A stretch of DNA of 23,377 nt from an uncultured Erythrobacter sp. (GTDB lineage Bacteria > Pseudomonadota > Alphaproteobacteria > Sphingomonadales > Sphingomonadaceae), in assembly GCA_913061345.1 (NCBI GenBank), contig CAJXTZ010000038.1, positions 1 through 23,377 of the forward strand. The letters run 5' to 3'. Below, piece by piece: positions 16,128 through 23,111 of this stretch (position 1 is its first letter; each line of letters opens with the position of its first letter). A program made the translations under genes and the position numbers. The notes under the pieces were generated by a model. That model did no database searches. It was not told the DNA's origin and worked only from the letters and a program-made list of their open reading frames with translations.

Positions 16128-16771
16128 TCGCTGGTCGTGTCCCGATCATTCCGACGGTCCTTGTCATCGCCGCTGCGGCGGTGATGGTGACGCTGGGGTT
16201 CTGGCAACTTGGCCGGATGGAAGAGAAAGCTGCGCTGATTGCGCAGTATGGGGCAAACCGGCAATTGCCGACCCTGCGAAATTTCGATGCCTTTCCAACC
16301 TCGACTCCGGCCGACAGTCTTGCGCGACTGGACGAAAACCTGTTCCGCACCGTGGAAGTCGCTTGCGACGACCCGCGAGAGTGGAAGGGTGTGGCTGGGC
16401 GCAACGCAAACGACCAGTCAGGTTATGTCCACATGTTCGTGTGCGACCGGATGTCCACCGGCTCCTCCGAAGGTGGAGGGTCAGATACGAAACTCTACGC
16501 CACGATCGGCTGGTCCCGCTCTCCTGAACAGCCCGATTGGGGTGGCGGAACGGTAACGGGCATCCTCTCTACGGCAGGCAATGATTACGAGGTGTTCGCC
16601 AGCGAACCCAAGGCTCAGCTTGAGCCACTGGCCCGGCCCGATCCCGCCGATCTGCCCAACAACCATCTTGCCTATGCGGGGCAGTGGTTCTTCTTCGCGC
16701 TCACCGCACTGGTGATCTACTGGCTGGCACTCAGGCGGCGCTGGATTGAGGGCGATTCCAAGCGCAGGTGA
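16124..16771 (+). CDS. surf1: SURF1 family cytochrome oxidase biogenesis protein
   Basis: Assembly factor for the aa3 oxidase, involved in heme a insertion into subunit I. It is 215 residues with the characteristic two-helix layout: an N-terminal helix (about 7-27, PIIPTVLVIAAAAVMVTLGF) running into the family motif GFWQLGRMEEKAALI, a periplasmic domain, and a C-terminal helix (about 183-205) preceded by HLAYAGQWFFFALTAL, the second SURF1 signature. The ATG overlaps the DUF983 stop. It is shorter in the periplasmic middle than mitochondrial forms. It closes the oxidase operon; thrC begins 61 bases downstream. SURF1 in the same operon as ctaD agrees with its client. Confidence 0.93.
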   Translation: MIAGRVPIIPTVLVIAAAAVMVTLGFWQLGRMEEKAALIAQYGANRQLPTLRNFDAFPTSTPADSLARLDENLFRTVEVACDDPREWKGVAGRNANDQSGYVHMFVCDRMSTGSSEGGGSDTKLYATIGWSRSPEQPDWGGGTVTGILSTAGNDYEVFASEPKAQLEPLARPDPADLPNNHLAYAGQWFFFALTALVIYWLALRRRWIEGDSKRR

Positions 16772-16800
16772 CAGCACGGCAACCACTGCTTGCTTGCCCA

Positions 16801-16824
16801 GCGCGTTTCATCATTCTAACGCGC
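16801..16824. promoter_or_regulatory. Inverted repeat upstream of thrC
   Basis: GCGCGTT (16801-16807) and AACGCGC (16818-16824) form a perfect 7-bp inverted repeat around a 10-base spacer, ending 8 bases before the thrC ATG. It could be a protein operator or an RNA hairpin near the ribosome binding region. There is no T run after it. No convincing promoter boxes with good spacing were found in this 61-bp gap. Confidence 0.3.
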
Positions 16825-16832
16825 GCCTCACC

Positions 16833-18245
16833 ATGAAATACATTTCCACCCGTGGCAGCGCACCTGCGCTCGATTTCGAAGGCGTTACGCTTACAGGGCT
16901 TGCCAGCGATGGCGGGCTCTACGTGCCCGAACACTGGCCGCAGTTCTCCGAAAGCGAAATCGCCGATATGGCGGGCCTCTCCTATGTCGACCTCGCGGTG
17001 CGGGTGATGACGCCGTTCGTCGAAGGTTCGCTGATGCCAGAGGAACTGCGCGACTTGTGTACGCGCGCTTATGGCCGTTTCTCGCATCAGGCCGTCACCC
17101 CGCTGGTGCAGCTGGACCAGCAGCAATGGGTGCTGGAACTGTTCCACGGGCCCACGTTGGCTTTCAAGGATGTCGCGCTGCAACTGCTCGGCCGCCTGTT
17201 CGAGCATTTCCTGGCCAAGAGCGACGATCACCTGACTATCGTCGGCGCGACCAGTGGCGACACCGGCAGCGCGGCCATCGATGCCGTGGCGGGGCGCGAG
17301 CGAATCGATATCTTCATGCTCCACCCCAAGGGCCGCGTCAGCGACGTGCAGCGTCGCCAGATGACCACGGTGCGCGCGCCTAACATTCATAATCTCGCCA
17401 TCGAAGGCAGCTTCGACGATGCGCAGGCGATGGTGAAGCGTATGTTCAACGATCCGGCGATGGCGGCGTCTCACGGCGGGCGCTTTCGCATCAGCGCGGT
17501 AAATTCTATCAATTGGGCGCGGCTGATGGCGCAGGTGGTCTATTACTTCGCCGCCGCGCTGCAATTGGGAGCGCCTGCTCGCAAGATAGCGTTCAGTGTT
17601 CCCACGGGCAATTTCGGAGACGTGTTTGCAGGCTATGTCGCGGCGAAAATGGGCCTGCCGGTAGAGCGGCTGATCGTTGCCACCAATGTGAACGATATCC
17701 TGCACCGCGCCATGACCACGGGGGATTATTCGACAGGCACCGTTACGCCTACCGCCGCGCCCAGCATGGATATCCAGGTCAGCTCCAATTTTGAGCGTCT
17801 GCTGTTCGACCTTGGCGACCGTGATGGGGCGGCGATGGCGCAGCAAATGCGCGGTTTCGAAGCGAGCAAGGCGATGCAACTTACCAACAGCCAGCGTGAA
17901 GGCGCAGCAGGTCTGCTCACCAGTGAGCGCGTCGACCAGGCGCAAATGGCGCAGGCGATGAACTGGGCATCTGAATGCTGCGGACAGACGTTGGACCCGC
18001 ACACCGCCATCGGCCTGCACGCCGCGCGCAACGCGGGGCTCGATCCATCAACGCCCGTCGTGACACTGGCCACGGCGCACCCCGCCAAATTTCGCGATGC
18101 CGTTGAACGCGCAACTGGCGCGCGGCCCGATCTACCGCGCCGTGTGGGCGACCTGTTCGAACGTACCGAAGCCATGGTCGATCTTCCGGGTGAATACGAT
18201 GCCGTTGCCGAGTTCATCTCGAAACACGCCACGCCCAGCAGCTGA
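16833..18245 (+). CDS. thrC: Threonine synthase
   Basis: PLP enzyme converting O-phosphohomoserine to threonine. ATG 16833 gives MKYISTRGSAPALDFEGV and 470 residues, the usual size of the longer proteobacterial form; the upstream open frame to 16746 runs into surf1 and is not family sequence. Motifs: LFHGPTLAFKDVALQ with PLP lysine Lys112, VGATSGDTGSAAIDAV, FMLHPKGRVSDVQRRQM, SINWARLMAQ, and the phosphate-binding FSVPTGNFGDVFAGY. The stop shares a base with the next gene (TGATG). It sits directly behind the oxidase operon with no strong terminator between, so read-through from surf1 is possible. Confidence 0.96.
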   Translation: MKYISTRGSAPALDFEGVTLTGLASDGGLYVPEHWPQFSESEIADMAGLSYVDLAVRVMTPFVEGSLMPEELRDLCTRAYGRFSHQAVTPLVQLDQQQWVLELFHGPTLAFKDVALQLLGRLFEHFLAKSDDHLTIVGATSGDTGSAAIDAVAGRERIDIFMLHPKGRVSDVQRRQMTTVRAPNIHNLAIEGSFDDAQAMVKRMFNDPAMAASHGGRFRISAVNSINWARLMAQVVYYFAAALQLGAPARKIAFSVPTGNFGDVFAGYVAAKMGLPVERLIVATNVNDILHRAMTTGDYSTGTVTPTAAPSMDIQVSSNFERLLFDLGDRDGAAMAQQMRGFEASKAMQLTNSQREGAAGLLTSERVDQAQMAQAMNWASECCGQTLDPHTAIGLHAARNAGLDPSTPVVTLATAHPAKFRDAVERATGARPDLPRRVGDLFERTEAMVDLPGEYDAVAEFISKHATPSS

Positions 18246-19144
18246 TGGCAAAGCTGGTACGCGATCCGGTCGTAATGGTTGGCGAAGGCTGGCCGGACTA
18301 CGGGCTTGTCGACAGCGGGCACGGGCGCAAGCTGGAACGCTACGGTTCGCGCCGCTTCATTCGTCCCGAACCGCAGGCCATGTGGTCCCCAAAACAGGCT
18401 GACTGGGCGGCCGATGGTGAATTCGTGCCCGGCAGTGACGAGGATGGCGGCGGTCGCTGGCAATTCAACGGCGATGTGCCGCCCGACGGCTGGCCGCTTG
18501 GCTGGGAAGATGTCCGCTTCACTGCCCAGTGTACGCCTTTCCGCCATCTTGGCTTTTTTCCCGACATGGCACCGGTCTGGCACTGGATGCGTGGGCAACT
18601 GGCAGACCGCGACCCAACAGGCGAAGGGGCGCAGACGTTGAACCTGTTTGGCTACACCGGTGTCGGTTCGCTGGCGCTAAGCCGCTGCGGGCCGGTGGCG
18701 CATGTGGATGCCAGCAAGAAATCCGTGACGCAGGCGCGGGAGAATGCCGCGCTTTCGGGCATGGAAGACAGGCCGATCCGATGGCTGGTGGACGATGCGG
18801 TGAAGTTCACCGCGCGTGAGGTGCGGCGAGAGCGGCGGTATGATGGCATCATCCTCGATCCCCCAAAATTCGGACGCGGACCGAAGGGAGAGACATGGCG
18901 CATCGAGGAAGGGCTGCCGGGCCTGATTGGCGATTGCCGCCGGTTGCTCGATGCTGAAAGCCGTTTCCTGTTCCTCACCGTCTATGCGGTGCGGATGAGC
19001 TCGCTCGCCATAGGCGGATTGTTGGCGGACGCTTTTTCAGATTTGCCGGGCACGGTGGAACACGGCGATCTTGCGGTTCAGGAAGACGGACTTGATGGCC
19101 GCCTCCTGCCCACCGCAATTTTTGCGCGTTGGTCCAATCCGTAA
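18245..19144 (+). CDS. Class I SAM-dependent (RlmI/RlmK-like) RNA methyltransferase
   Basis: A 299-residue class I SAM-dependent methyltransferase that resembles the catalytic half of the RlmI/RlmK rRNA cytosine or guanine methyltransferases; the target base is unknown. An N-terminal beta-rich part (1-105) ends with FRHLGFFPDMAPVWHWM. The Rossmann domain then has motif I NLFGYTGVGSLALSRCG, motif II HVDASKKSVTQARENAALSG and motif IV YDGIILDPPKFGRGPKGE with the DPPKFG signature of this family. No PUA domain is visible at the N-terminus. The ATG overlaps the thrC stop by one base, so it is co-translated with thrC. It converges with the DUF1499 gene with only 3 bases between stops. Confidence 0.88.
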   Translation: MAKLVRDPVVMVGEGWPDYGLVDSGHGRKLERYGSRRFIRPEPQAMWSPKQADWAADGEFVPGSDEDGGGRWQFNGDVPPDGWPLGWEDVRFTAQCTPFRHLGFFPDMAPVWHWMRGQLADRDPTGEGAQTLNLFGYTGVGSLALSRCGPVAHVDASKKSVTQARENAALSGMEDRPIRWLVDDAVKFTAREVRRERRYDGIILDPPKFGRGPKGETWRIEEGLPGLIGDCRRLLDAESRFLFLTVYAVRMSSLAIGGLLADAFSDLPGTVEHGDLAVQEDGLDGRLLPTAIFARWSNP

Positions 19145-19147
19145 AAG

Positions 19148-19930
19148 TTATTCGGCGGTGCGAAGGTCCGCCAGAAAGCTCCTGATCCGCGCCGCATTGT
19201 AACCTACGTCACTTACGCCCACCCGGCTGACGGAACGCATGTCCACGCGGGTGGAGCCGTCGGCAACGGGCATTACCTCGACCACCACGTCATCGTAGAA
19301 GCGCACGTAGCCTGCAGTGGCGGTGGCTTCCAGTATGCCGGCTTCGGGATCGGCGTTGACGATTTCCCAGCCGCGCGCTTCTGCCAGGGCCCGAGCATTG
19401 GCCAGCACTTCCTGCGGTGGTTTGTCGATGATGACAGGCTCTATATCGCTATAGGACTCCTCGTGATAAGCTCGCCATTCTTCCTGCGTGAAGGGACCGG
19501 TGCTAACCGGCTCCACATCCAGTGTGGCAAACTGCGGCGGGTTATTCAGATCGGTGGTTACATCGTGGATGGGCGGTACCTTGCCGCCGGGGATCACCAG
19601 CAGGACATAGACAGCCAGCATCAAAGCGCCCGATAATATCGTGCCGACGAACAGTTTTGCCACCTGACCGGTGCTGCGCCAGAAGGCAAACCCCAGACCA
19701 GCCAAGCCGATCAGCGTCAGCGCGCGCGCGGGATTGAGCGACATGTAGAACGGACCGAAACCGTCGATCTTGCCGATAATGTCAAACCGGGCCAGCGTGG
19801 CGGCCACCAGCACGATCACGATCAGGATGAGGGCACCGCCCAGCACGAAATTGCCCAGCCATCGAATGGCCTTGCTGCTCTTGCGTTCAGCGCCCGCAGC
19901 CGGTGCCACTGTTTCGCCCGTTTCGGCCAT
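19148..19930 (-). CDS. DUF1499 membrane protein
   Basis: A 260-residue membrane protein with a C-terminal DUF1499 domain; function unknown. Residues 1-22 are hydrophilic. Three hydrophobic segments follow: about 25-47 (LGNFVLGGALILIVIVLVAA), 71-85 (LTLIGLAGLGFAFWR) and 91-113. From about residue 118 the soluble part runs through PPIHDVTTDLNNPPQF and FYDDVVVEVMPVADGSTRVDMRS to the terminal SVSRVGVSDVGYNAARIRSFL, which is the family's most recognisable block. An AAGGGA sequence lies about 11 bases before the ATG. It is a single-gene unit facing the methyltransferase and divergent from folB. Confidence 0.85.
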   Translation of the reverse strand: MAETGETVAPAAGAERKSSKAIRWLGNFVLGGALILIVIVLVAATLARFDIIGKIDGFGPFYMSLNPARALTLIGLAGLGFAFWRSTGQVAKLFVGTILSGALMLAVYVLLVIPGGKVPPIHDVTTDLNNPPQFATLDVEPVSTGPFTQEEWRAYHEESYSDIEPVIIDKPPQEVLANARALAEARGWEIVNADPEAGILEATATAGYVRFYDDVVVEVMPVADGSTRVDMRSVSRVGVSDVGYNAARIRSFLADLRTAE

Positions 19931-19963
19931 GATTGCTCGTCCCTTTTCCTGTTGCTGGCAGGA

Positions 19964-19990
19964 TTGACCCTAATTCGCGCGTTCGGTCAA
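19964..19990. promoter_or_regulatory. Symmetric TTGACC / GGTCAA element between divergent genes
   Basis: TTGACC (19964-19969) and GGTCAA (19985-19990) form a perfect 6-bp inverted repeat with a 15-base spacer, in the 157-bp gap between the DUF1499 gene and folB. Each arm resembles a -35 box, one on each strand. The -10 positions at 17-base spacing (TCAACT rightward, TCAATC leftward) are poor, so this may be paired divergent promoters or an operator. Confidence 0.35.
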
Positions 19991-20087
19991 CTGCGGCAAT
20001 AGGCCATGGCAGCGATCATGCTGTAAGATCGCCAACTCGGTCTGTTCCTTGCCAATCGCGCCGCACCCTGTAATCACGCGGGCCATC

Positions 20088-20456
20088 ATGGCAGACAGCC
20101 TTCATCTCGAACTCGTCGATTTCGTGCAGATGGTGCACACTGGTATCTATTCAGAGGAGACCGGCAAACCGCAGCCGCTGCGGTTTACCGTGCGGGCAAG
20201 GCTGAAGGTGCAGCCGCATTACGAACCCGATACGCCGCTGGATGCCAGCAAGAACTACATGGATTTAAAGTTCGCCTGTTCCGGTTCGCTGGGGGAGCGG
20301 CATTACAAGCTGATAGAGGCTGTAGCGGATCACGTTTGCGACACCCTGTTCCTGCAGGACGCCCGGGTCGAGGAGGTCAGCGTCAGGATCGTGAAGCTGG
20401 CCCTGTCCGAAGCGGACGAGGAAATCGGCATCACCCTGCTGCGGGAGCGTAAGTGA
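20088..20456 (+). CDS. folB: Dihydroneopterin aldolase family protein
   Basis: Folate-pathway enzyme of the FolB family; cleaves 7,8-dihydroneopterin to 6-hydroxymethyl-dihydropterin. ATG 20088 gives 122 residues, the family length; an in-frame TTG at 20049 would add 13 residues. Visible features: LELVDFVQMVHTGIYSEETGKPQPLRF with the N-terminal glutamates, KLIEAVADHVCDTLF with Glu77 (the pterin-anchoring glutamate position), and VRIVKLAL with Lys103 at the catalytic lysine position. The usual KP is KL here. No strong ribosome binding site is seen. The stop overlaps the next GTG by 4 bases. It could also be an epimerase-type member such as FolX, but its layout fits FolB better. Confidence 0.87.
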   Translation: MADSLHLELVDFVQMVHTGIYSEETGKPQPLRFTVRARLKVQPHYEPDTPLDASKNYMDLKFACSGSLGERHYKLIEAVADHVCDTLFLQDARVEEVSVRIVKLALSEADEEIGITLLRERK

Positions 20457-20782
20457 AAGCGCTGGTGCGGATCGCGGCGCGCAACCTGCCCGCTGCGCCT
20501 CTGGATGCTGCGGCCGCCTTTCATGCGCGTATTCTGCCACAGGCCCGCCAGGCCGCTGGCAGCGACCTGCTGCTGCTGTTCGATCCCGCTGATCACAGCC
20601 ACGAAAGATGGCGCCGCGCTGCGGTGGAGGAACTGGCGCGGGAGGCAGCGCCGTGCCGCGTGAACGGCGCGGTTGGCGGATCGTCGGACGGGATGAAATC
20701 ATTGTGCGATTACCTGGACAATGCACCGGGAGTGACGGGACAGATGTTCGCTCTGGATGGCAATTGGGCTGAAGATGATTAG
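20453..20782 (+). CDS. Mini Rossmann / SDR-remnant protein
   Basis: A 109-residue protein starting at GTG in a 4-base GTGA overlap with folB and ending 12 bases before moaA. It is not a full enzyme of any family I know. The C-terminus, GVTGQMFALDGNW (residues 93-105), looks like the end of short-chain dehydrogenases (usually YVTGQxxxVDGG), and DLLLLFDPADHSHERWRRAA could be an inner Rossmann strand and helix. The SDR nucleotide loop TGxxxGIG and catalytic YxxxK are both absent. A FolM-like pterin reductase SDR beside folB is a plausible ancestor, which is inference. Codon use and GC resemble the neighbours, and the overlaps argue that it is a maintained gene, not decay. Confidence 0.72.
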   Translation: MKALVRIAARNLPAAPLDAAAAFHARILPQARQAAGSDLLLLFDPADHSHERWRRAAVEELAREAAPCRVNGAVGGSSDGMKSLCDYLDNAPGVTGQMFALDGNWAEDD

Positions 20783-20794
20783 GTTGGGTATCGG

Positions 20795-21796
20795 ATGACC
20801 TGCTCCGAACCCTTGGTCGACGCCTTCCAGCGGCGCATTTCCTACCTCCGTCTATCGGTGACGGATCGCTGCGACCTGCGTTGTTCCTACTGCATGCCCG
20901 AACGCATGACCTTCTTGCCAAAGAAAGAGGTGTTGAGCCTGGAGGAACTGCACAAGCTGGGCCTTGCCTTCATCGATCGCGGCATCACCAAGATCCGCCT
21001 GACCGGTGGAGAGCCGCTGGTGCGGCGCGACGTCATCGAACTGGTGCAGGCCCTGGGTCGCAAGCTGGGAGACGGGCTGGACGAGCTGACGCTCACCACC
21101 AATGGCACCCGGCTTGAGGAATTTGCGCGGCCCTTGTTCGAGGCGGGCGTGCGACGTGTGAACGTGTCGCTCGACACCATGGACGACCAGTTGTTCGAGG
21201 AACTGTCGCGGCGGGATAGGTTGGTGCAGGTTCTGCGTGGCATCGCCGAGGCAAAGCGCGCCGGGCTGCGGGTGAAGATCAATACCGTGGCCCTGAAGGG
21301 CATCAACCAGGGCGAAATTCCTTTCCTTGTCGAATGGGCGGGAACGCATGGCCATGACATGACGCTGATCGAGGTCATGCCCCTTGGCGAAGTGGATGGC
21401 GAGCGGGTGGACCATTACCTGCCGCTGCCAGCCGTGCGAGACGAGTTGGAGGAGCGCTTCACCCTTACCGACATAGCCGACAACACCGGCGGCCCGGCGC
21501 GCTATGTTCGCGTGGAGGAGACCGGCGGGCGGTTGGGCTTCATCACCCCGCTCACCAACAACTTCTGCGCCACCTGCAACCGCATTCGCGTAACCGCGAC
21601 AGGTCAGCTTTACGCCTGTCTCGGCGGGGCGGAGAAGGTCGATCTGCGCGCAGCCCTGCGCTCCGCTGCACCCGATACCAACCTCGCCGCCGCGCTTGAC
21701 GAAGCGATGCGGATCAAACCCGAAAAGCATCACTTCCGGATCGAGGAAGGGGCCGCGCCTGCGCAGCCGCGTCATATGTCGATGACAGGTGGCTGA
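20795..21796 (+). CDS. moaA: GTP 3',8-cyclase, molybdopterin synthesis
   Basis: Radical SAM enzyme that starts molybdenum cofactor synthesis by rearranging GTP to 3',8-cyclo-GTP. It is 333 residues. The N-terminal SAM cluster is Cys26-x3-Cys30-x2-Cys33 (VTDRCDLRCSYCMPE), followed by IRLTGGEPLVRRD, TTNGTRL and VNVSLDTMD. The C-terminal second cluster is C-x2-C-x13-C in NNFCATCNRIRVTATGQLYACLGG-like order. The protein ends MSMTGG, keeping the double-glycine tail needed for activity. The stop shares one base with the moaD ATG. moaC is not in the window and must lie elsewhere. Confidence 0.97.
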   Translation: MTCSEPLVDAFQRRISYLRLSVTDRCDLRCSYCMPERMTFLPKKEVLSLEELHKLGLAFIDRGITKIRLTGGEPLVRRDVIELVQALGRKLGDGLDELTLTTNGTRLEEFARPLFEAGVRRVNVSLDTMDDQLFEELSRRDRLVQVLRGIAEAKRAGLRVKINTVALKGINQGEIPFLVEWAGTHGHDMTLIEVMPLGEVDGERVDHYLPLPAVRDELEERFTLTDIADNTGGPARYVRVEETGGRLGFITPLTNNFCATCNRIRVTATGQLYACLGGAEKVDLRAALRSAAPDTNLAAALDEAMRIKPEKHHFRIEEGAAPAQPRHMSMTGG

Positions 21797-22038
21797 TGGC
21801 CGTCACCGTCGTTTTCATCGGTAAGCTGGCCGATCTTGCAGGCATGGCGGAGCGCGAGATTGCCGCGCCGCTGACCTGGGCCGGCCTGCTCGATGCGCTG
21901 CACCCCGATCTGGCCGACGCGGCTCGGGATGAGCGCACGAAGATCGCGGTGAATGGGGAAGTGCTTGCCGACAAGGTCACGCTGGTGGCTGGCGACGGAG
22001 ACGAGATCGCGCTCCTCCCGCCCGTATCGGGCGGCTGA
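21796..22038 (+). CDS. moaD: Molybdopterin synthase sulfur carrier subunit
   Basis: Ubiquitin-fold sulfur carrier of molybdopterin synthase; its C-terminal thiocarboxylate supplies sulfur to the dithiolene. The 80-residue product begins VTVVFIGKLADLAG after the Met and ends LLPPVSGG, with the obligatory Gly-Gly terminus. The middle carries KIAVNGEVLADKVTLVAGDGDEIAL, the standard beta-grasp end. It overlaps moaA by one base (TGATG), and moaE begins one base after its stop (TGACATG), so MoaD and MoaE are made together as the two subunits of the synthase. No anomalies were seen. Confidence 0.95.
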   Translation: MAVTVVFIGKLADLAGMAEREIAAPLTWAGLLDALHPDLADAARDERTKIAVNGEVLADKVTLVAGDGDEIALLPPVSGG

Positions 22039-22039
22039 C

Positions 22040-22489
22040 ATGGCGCGTGACGTGCAATTGCTGACGAAGGGTTTTTCGCCCGGCAAGGCGCTTGGCCTGT
22101 TCGCCAAGGCCCATCCGGAGTCAGGCGGCATTGCCAGTTTCGTTGGCAAGGTTCGTCCGGACAAGGACGTCAGGGTTCTCCAGCTCATTCATTACGACCG
22201 GTTGACACTACCCGGCATGGAGAAGCTGGCGAACGACATCGAGAAGCGCTGGCAACTCGATGGCTTGCTGATCCATCACCGCACCGGCCACATGCGCCCC
22301 GGCGCGCCGATCGTGCTGGTAGCGGCCGCCGCGCGCCACCGCCGCGATGCCTTCGAAGCGGTGGACTTTGCTATGGATCACCTGAAGTCTCGCAGCTGGT
22401 TCTGGAAACGCGAGAAGCGCGGCGATACCTGGCACTGGGTCGAACCGCGCGAAGAAGACCACGAAGACGCAAATCGATGGGAAATTTGA
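22040..22489 (+). CDS. moaE: Molybdopterin synthase catalytic subunit
   Basis: Large subunit of molybdopterin synthase; binds cyclic pyranopterin monophosphate and inserts two sulfurs from MoaD. ATG 22040 gives 149 residues; the frame is open back to 21953 inside moaD but without family match. Family features: GGIASFVGKVRPD, LQLIHYDRLTLPGMEKLA, LLIHHRTGHMRPGAPIVLVA, and the substrate-binding block AFEAVDFAMDHLKSRSWFWKRE with the active-site lysines. The last 15 residues are acidic. It is the final gene of the folB-to-moaE run; the next gene starts 65 bases later with its own strong ribosome binding site. Confidence 0.96.
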   Translation: MARDVQLLTKGFSPGKALGLFAKAHPESGGIASFVGKVRPDKDVRVLQLIHYDRLTLPGMEKLANDIEKRWQLDGLLIHHRTGHMRPGAPIVLVAAAARHRRDAFEAVDFAMDHLKSRSWFWKREKRGDTWHWVEPREEDHEDANRWEI

Positions 22490-22538
22490 TCCCGGTCAAA
22501 GCATAGCGTCAAGAATCGGGGCATTACCTTTCTCAGAC

Positions 22539-22546
22539 AGGAAGGA
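22539..22546 (+). promoter_or_regulatory. Strong ribosome binding site of the 141-residue membrane protein
   Basis: AGGAAGGA, eight bases before ATG 22555, is the strongest Shine-Dalgarno match seen in the window. Most other genes here start with weak or no such sequence and rely on overlap coupling. It supports the start choice and suggests separate, efficient translation. Confidence 0.6.
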
Positions 22547-22554
22547 ATGCAATC

Positions 22555-22980
22555 ATGGCCGAACAACTTACCCGCGAGAAAATTGCCCAGCGTGCCGATA
22601 TCCGGATCGAGGCGCCGCGCGTCATTGCGCCTACGGACCGTACGTTCGAACTGCCCACCGGGCTTTATGTCGCCACGGCCGCTCTATTCCTGGGATTTGT
22701 CACGACACTGAGCATCGGCTTTGCCAGCCCCGGAATGGTAATTCCCTTCGCCATTTTTACGCTCTTTATCGTCGCCTTCTTTAGCGTTCCGGCAATCTGG
22801 GCGCGCCTTGCTCCCGCTACGAAAAGCAGGCCCAAAACGTGGGCGCGGTTCCGGCAGGAAGGCATTATGACGGCCTATGGTCGAACGACCGCTCGCGATG
22901 CCACGGTACAGGTGTTGATCCTGCCCGCCCTGATCTTCGCATGGGGCCTGATAATGGTGACGATCGCGGTGCTGGTCTGA
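22555..22980 (+). CDS. Unrecognised three-helix membrane protein
   Basis: I do not recognise the family. It is 141 residues: a charged N-terminus (1-34, EKIAQRADIRIEAPRVIAPT), hydrophobic helices at about 36-56 (GLYVATAALFLGFVTTLSIG) and 60-83 (MVIPFAIFTLFIVAFFSVPA), a basic cytoplasmic-looking loop (84-115, with LAPATKSRPKTWARF), and a last helix at 117-141 reaching the C-terminus. There is no signal peptide, metal motif or cysteine. The helix and loop charges suggest an inner-membrane protein. It has a strong AGGAAGGA ribosome binding site and its own terminator 45 bases after the stop, so it may be a monocistronic unit, although read-through from moaE across 65 bases is possible. Confidence 0.8.
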   Translation: MAEQLTREKIAQRADIRIEAPRVIAPTDRTFELPTGLYVATAALFLGFVTTLSIGFASPGMVIPFAIFTLFIVAFFSVPAIWARLAPATKSRPKTWARFRQEGIMTAYGRTTARDATVQVLILPALIFAWGLIMVTIAVLV

Positions 22981-23000
22981 CGGATTACATTTGCGGGCAC

Positions 23001-23017
23001 GCGCTCAGGGGAAGCGC
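23001..23017. other. Small hairpin before the terminator
   Basis: GCGCT (23001-23005) and AGCGC (23013-23017) form a 5-bp stem with a 7-base loop, 8 bases ahead of the main terminator stem. It may be incidental or help RNA folding at the 3' end. Confidence 0.25.
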
Positions 23018-23024
23018 TGTCGGT

Positions 23025-23059
23025 GCGCGGGATCGAGGTTACCGATCCCGCGCGCTTTT
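23025..23059 (+). terminator. Intrinsic terminator
   Basis: GCGCGGGATCG (23025-23035) pairs perfectly with CGATCCCGCGC (23043-23053), an 11-bp stem with a 7-base loop, followed by GCTTTTGCTT. It ends plus-strand transcription after the 141-residue membrane protein. On the minus strand no T run follows the stem, so it is not expected to serve the gene at the right edge. Confidence 0.85.
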
Positions 23060-23111
23060 GCTTGCAATGGATGCCTTTCGGTGCGGGCTGACACGTCCTG
23101 TTCGCTACGCG

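Noticed and set aside
16731..18020. Minus-strand open frame of 429 codons opposite thrC
   Set aside because: No recognisable domain; thrC on the plus strand has all expected motifs.
22486..22516. Possible promoter for the 141-residue protein starting at TTGATC
   Set aside because: The -35-like box overlaps the moaE stop and there is no acceptable -10 box at 16-18 bases.
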